This document shows positions 61,711 to 64,000 of a stretch of DNA of 64,000 nt, in pieces. The translations under genes were made by a program, and so were the position numbers. Source of the stretch: Confluentibacter flavum (GTDB taxonomy: Bacteria > Bacteroidota > Bacteroidia > Flavobacteriales > Flavobacteriaceae); assembly GCF_002843175.1 (NCBI RefSeq), contig NZ_PJEO01000057.1, positions 27,712 through 91,711 on the forward strand, in the 5' to 3' direction. Each line of letters opens with the position of its first letter. Within the stretch, counting starts at the first letter, position 1. Under the pieces are notes generated by a model. That model ran no database searches. It saw only the letters and a list, made by a program, of their open reading frames with translations, and was not told the DNA's origin.

Positions 61711-62886
61711 TTACTCTGGATAGACCTTCTTTTCAGGTCTTAAAAATACTGAAAAAAGGGAGCCCTCTCCTGTTTTACTAGACACTTCTATTTTTCCACC
61801 CCTGTTTTCCACCATTCTTTTTACAATAAATAAGCCTAAGCCCGATCCTTCAATAGTGGTGTTAATACGGAAGTGCTTATTGAATAATTCAGGAATGTAT
61901 TTTGCTTCGATTCCACAGCTGGTATCTTCAACCTCGAGCAGAATTCCTTCAGAAGTCGCTTTGGTGCGCACAGTAATTTTTAATGGTCGATCAGGATCTC
62001 TGTATTTTATTCCATTAGAGATAAGGTTAAACAAGATACTTCTAATTTCCTTTCTTGGATATTGAATGTTTTTGATGTCTAAATCAAGGTTTAACTTGGT
62101 TCCTGTGGAATTGATAAGATCACTCAGGTCGTTTTTAATTTCGCTGATTAGAATGTAAAAGTCCACATTATGCATTCCATGGTTTTCTTTTGCTGTTTTA
62201 ACCATTAAGGTCATATCATTGAGGACATCCTTGAAGCGACTTACAGATTGGCCAATCATTTGGAGTATTTCAACCTGATCCGGATCACTTTCTTCAGAAG
62301 GATCCAGAAGATCTATAAGTCCTTCCAGATTGTTCAAAGGTACTTTTAGATCATGAGATGCGGAATAAACAAAGGTATCCAATTCCAGATTGACCCTTCC
62401 TAACTCCTCAATAGAATGGTTCAAATCCTGGTTTGAAATACGTAGTTCTTCTTTAGTTCGTTCGAGCTCGTCCAGAACTTCTCTCTGTTCCTGAATATCT
62501 GTACACGTACCAAACCACTTGAGAATTTTACCGGTTTCATCTTTAAGGGGTTGGGCACGGGCGAGAAACCAGCTGTAAGTTCCATCAAATTTTCTCATCC
62601 TGTATTCAATCTGATAAAGGGCTCCTGTGTCAAGGGAATGCTGCCACACCTTCCAGGTCCTTTCAAAGTCGTCTGGGTGAAGTACAAGGGACCAGCCTTT
62701 ATCTTTTGTGTCTTTATAGGAGAGACCGGTAAAATCATACCACCGTTGGTTATAAAAGTCATGATAGCCATCAGGTTGTGTGGCCCAAACCATTTGTGGC
62801 ATAAGGTCAATAACAAATTTAAATTCCCTGGCCATTTGTTCAAGTGAATTTGCTGGGTTAGCATACTCTTGGGTTACAGATTTCAT
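61711..62886 (-). CDS. PAS-domain sensor histidine kinase
   Basis: A 391-residue kinase without membrane spans. An N-terminal PAS domain (about 20-135; FYNQRWYDFTGL, HPDDFERTWKVW, YRMRKFDGTYSWFLARAQP, WFGTCTDIQEQRE) is followed by a coiled coil (about 135-165), the H-box SASHDLKVPLNNLEG (His178), the N-box FNLISNGIKYRD (Asn287/Asn291), the G1 box DTSCGI (321-326, Ser in place of the usual first Gly) and G2 GSGLGL (347-352). It should phosphorylate a partner response regulator in response to a cytoplasmic signal. No response regulator is next to it. The base composition looks richer in G+C than the neighbours, a sign of transfer. Confidence 0.9.
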   Translation of the reverse strand: MKSVTQEYANPANSLEQMAREFKFVIDLMPQMVWATQPDGYHDFYNQRWYDFTGLSYKDTKDKGWSLVLHPDDFERTWKVWQHSLDTGALYQIEYRMRKFDGTYSWFLARAQPLKDETGKILKWFGTCTDIQEQREVLDELERTKEELRISNQDLNHSIEELGRVNLELDTFVYSASHDLKVPLNNLEGLIDLLDPSEESDPDQVEILQMIGQSVSRFKDVLNDMTLMVKTAKENHGMHNVDFYILISEIKNDLSDLINSTGTKLNLDLDIKNIQYPRKEIRSILFNLISNGIKYRDPDRPLKITVRTKATSEGILLEVEDTSCGIEAKYIPELFNKHFRINTTIEGSGLGLFIVKRMVENRGGKIEVSSKTGEGSLFSVFLRPEKKVYPE

Positions 62887-62971
62887 TAGCGTACAAGTTA
62901 AAATTAAAAGTTTATTAGCTCCAACGGATCAGATAAACTGTAAAAAGAAATAGGGTTATAATTTATATATT

Positions 62972-64000
62972 TAACGTGAGTTCGATGTAATTATAAAGTT
63001 AAATACAGTTGCTTTGTATCGACGAAGTTGTTTTTTAAAGAAGGTTTTCTATCTTTAAAATTATAGGCAATAAGTGAGGCAAAAATATTATTGAAGTAGT
63101 TGGTTACGCTTCTATGTCTAGAATGTTCAACTTGGCAAATGTTCTTGAGTTGGTCAAAAATAGTTTCGATAATGGCCCTTTTTCTTAAATGATAAGCATC
63201 TTGCACAGGGGTCAATAGTTTTGTTTTCATGTTCTTTTTAAGCTTGGTTACCAGATGCACTCCATTATAGAACAACTCAGTAAATAGATCTTTGGAGATG
63301 TAGCCTTTGTCACCAAAGAGCTTCCCAAACAGCTTTTTAACAAAGGCTTTGAAGCGTAAAGGTTTTCTATCATCCACATTGCCTTTAGTTATCATAAAAT
63401 CAATGATACCGCCTTGGTCATTGGTGATTATGTGCAATTTGAAACCATAGAACCAACCCAGGGAACATTGTCCCCTTTGTGCCAAATCCTTGAATACCCT
63501 ATGTTGGTTAATTCTTCGCTTGTCACAAACCCTTAGGGGCGTAGAATCTATAAAACTAATCCCCGTACAATTTGCCAATCCACAAACTTTGAGGTAAATA
63601 GCCAGGGGCATAAAGCTTTGCCCTTTGAGTTCCACCATACGATTATAGGATACCAGGTTTGGAAAATAACTGGTTAGATGTTTTGAGACATAGCCTATAT
63701 AAAAATCCTTGAAGGTTTTATACCCGGATAAATGGAAAAGCACTTGAATGGTCATTACTTCAGAGAGGCCCATTTTTGAAGCTCTGGTGCGCTTTTTTCC
63801 ATTGGCCAGTAGGCTTTTTTGCCAAAAAGGGACAAATTCAAGACAAAAATCATCAATAGAACAGAAAATTTCAGTAATTTTAGAATCGGAAATCATAGCG
63901 AAATATTTAGTTATATAATTGAAATTCAGAACTTTAATTTACTAAATTTTTCGCTTTTTTATTATAAATAAATCAACTTTTTTACGTCGAACTCACGTTA
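62972..64000. mobile_element. IS982-family insertion sequence
   Basis: Terminal inverted repeats bracket the transposase gene: TAACGTGAGTTCGATGTAA at 62972-62990 and the matching TTACGTCGAACTCACGTTA at 63982-64000 (one mismatch in 19). The right repeat stops exactly at the window edge, so target-site duplication and the true right end cannot be seen. The element is about 1 kb, which fits IS982. Confidence 0.85.
62991..63896 (-). CDS. IS982 family transposase
   Basis: A 301-residue DDE transposase. The catalytic residues are Asp117 (FIDSTPLRVC), Asp196 (FGDKGY) and Glu244 (IIETIFDQLK). The IS982 signatures STPLRVCDKRRI, GWFYGFKLH and GNVDDRKPL are all intact and there is no internal stop, so the element is probably functional. 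The gene starts 104 bp from the right inverted repeat and ends next to the left one. Confidence 0.93.
   Translation of the reverse strand: MISDSKITEIFCSIDDFCLEFVPFWQKSLLANGKKRTRASKMGLSEVMTIQVLFHLSGYKTFKDFYIGYVSKHLTSYFPNLVSYNRMVELKGQSFMPLAIYLKVCGLANCTGISFIDSTPLRVCDKRRINQHRVFKDLAQRGQCSLGWFYGFKLHIITNDQGGIIDFMITKGNVDDRKPLRFKAFVKKLFGKLFGDKGYISKDLFTELFYNGVHLVTKLKKNMKTKLLTPVQDAYHLRKRAIIETIFDQLKNICQVEHSRHRSVTNYFNNIFASLIAYNFKDRKPSLKNNFVDTKQLYLTL

Noticed and set aside
62595..62864. Minus-strand frame inside the histidine kinase
   Set aside because: It is a shadow of the kinase in another frame, without its own start context or a recognisable domain.

Overview
The window looks like a chromosomal segment of a low-GC marine-type member of the Flavobacteriaceae (Bacteroidota). 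The evidence is a T9SS type A C-terminal sorting domain, promoter boxes of the Bacteroidota form TAnnTTTG, a fused hypoxanthine phosphoribosyltransferase-adenylate kinase, a tmRNA whose tag reads GENNYALAA, many lipoproteins and single-copy families typical of the group (PafA phosphatase, DUF1343, DUF4136, DUF4468), and palindromic repeats common in flavobacterial genomes. The genus cannot be fixed from the sequence alone.

Layout. 1-5.7 kb: 3' part of an alpha-2-macroglobulin gene, a DoxX-like membrane protein, a lipoprotein and a secreted M64-like metallopeptidase. 5-13 kb: housekeeping genes (SDR, DUF4136 lipoprotein, obg, hpt-adk fusion, purK, purE, M3 oligopeptidase). 13-18.9 kb: an ECF sigma factor with a very small zinc-binding anti-sigma candidate, a UbiA-like protein, gcvP and a FabH-like ketosynthase. 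18.8-29.4 kb: flippase, methyltransferase and glycosyltransferase; a phosphate-scavenging-like pair (PafA phosphatase and NUC1 nuclease); an MlaE/MlaF-like pair; DUF389; ManC; SprT-like. 29.4-33.0 kb: FtsX-like permease beside a NamZ/AmiE-like muropeptide hydrolase pair. 33-40 kb: YkgJ, methyltransferase, a frameshifted DUF1287 gene, and an outer-membrane barrel plus 1009-residue TPR pair. 40.1-49.7 kb: an FtsE-like ATPase reading into a surface-glycan cluster (two methyltransferases and two GT2 on +; GT4, a phosphoethanolamine transferase and two Wzx-like flippases on -). 50-59 kb: typA, kdsA, SDR, a thioredoxin-fold lipoprotein, and a three-gene set (membrane protein, winged-helix regulator, CreD) with two copies of one palindrome that is a good candidate operator. 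59-64 kb: DUF1206, a compact structured-RNA candidate with its own promoter box, ssrA, a DUF4468 gene without a normal start codon, a PAS histidine kinase of higher apparent GC, and an IS982-family element running to the right edge.

The genes act mainly in envelope biology: ManC, KdsA, glycosyltransferases, flippases and the phosphoethanolamine transferase would build and decorate surface glycan or lipid A; MlaE/F-like, FtsX-like, TPR/barrel and CreD would maintain the envelope; NamZ/AmiE-like would recycle peptidoglycan. Palindromic repeats are scattered between genes and are also inserted in frame inside at least three coding regions. The least explained items are the RNA element before ssrA, the CreD palindrome regulon and the repeat insertions. 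All function calls come from reading motifs by eye; no database search was run.
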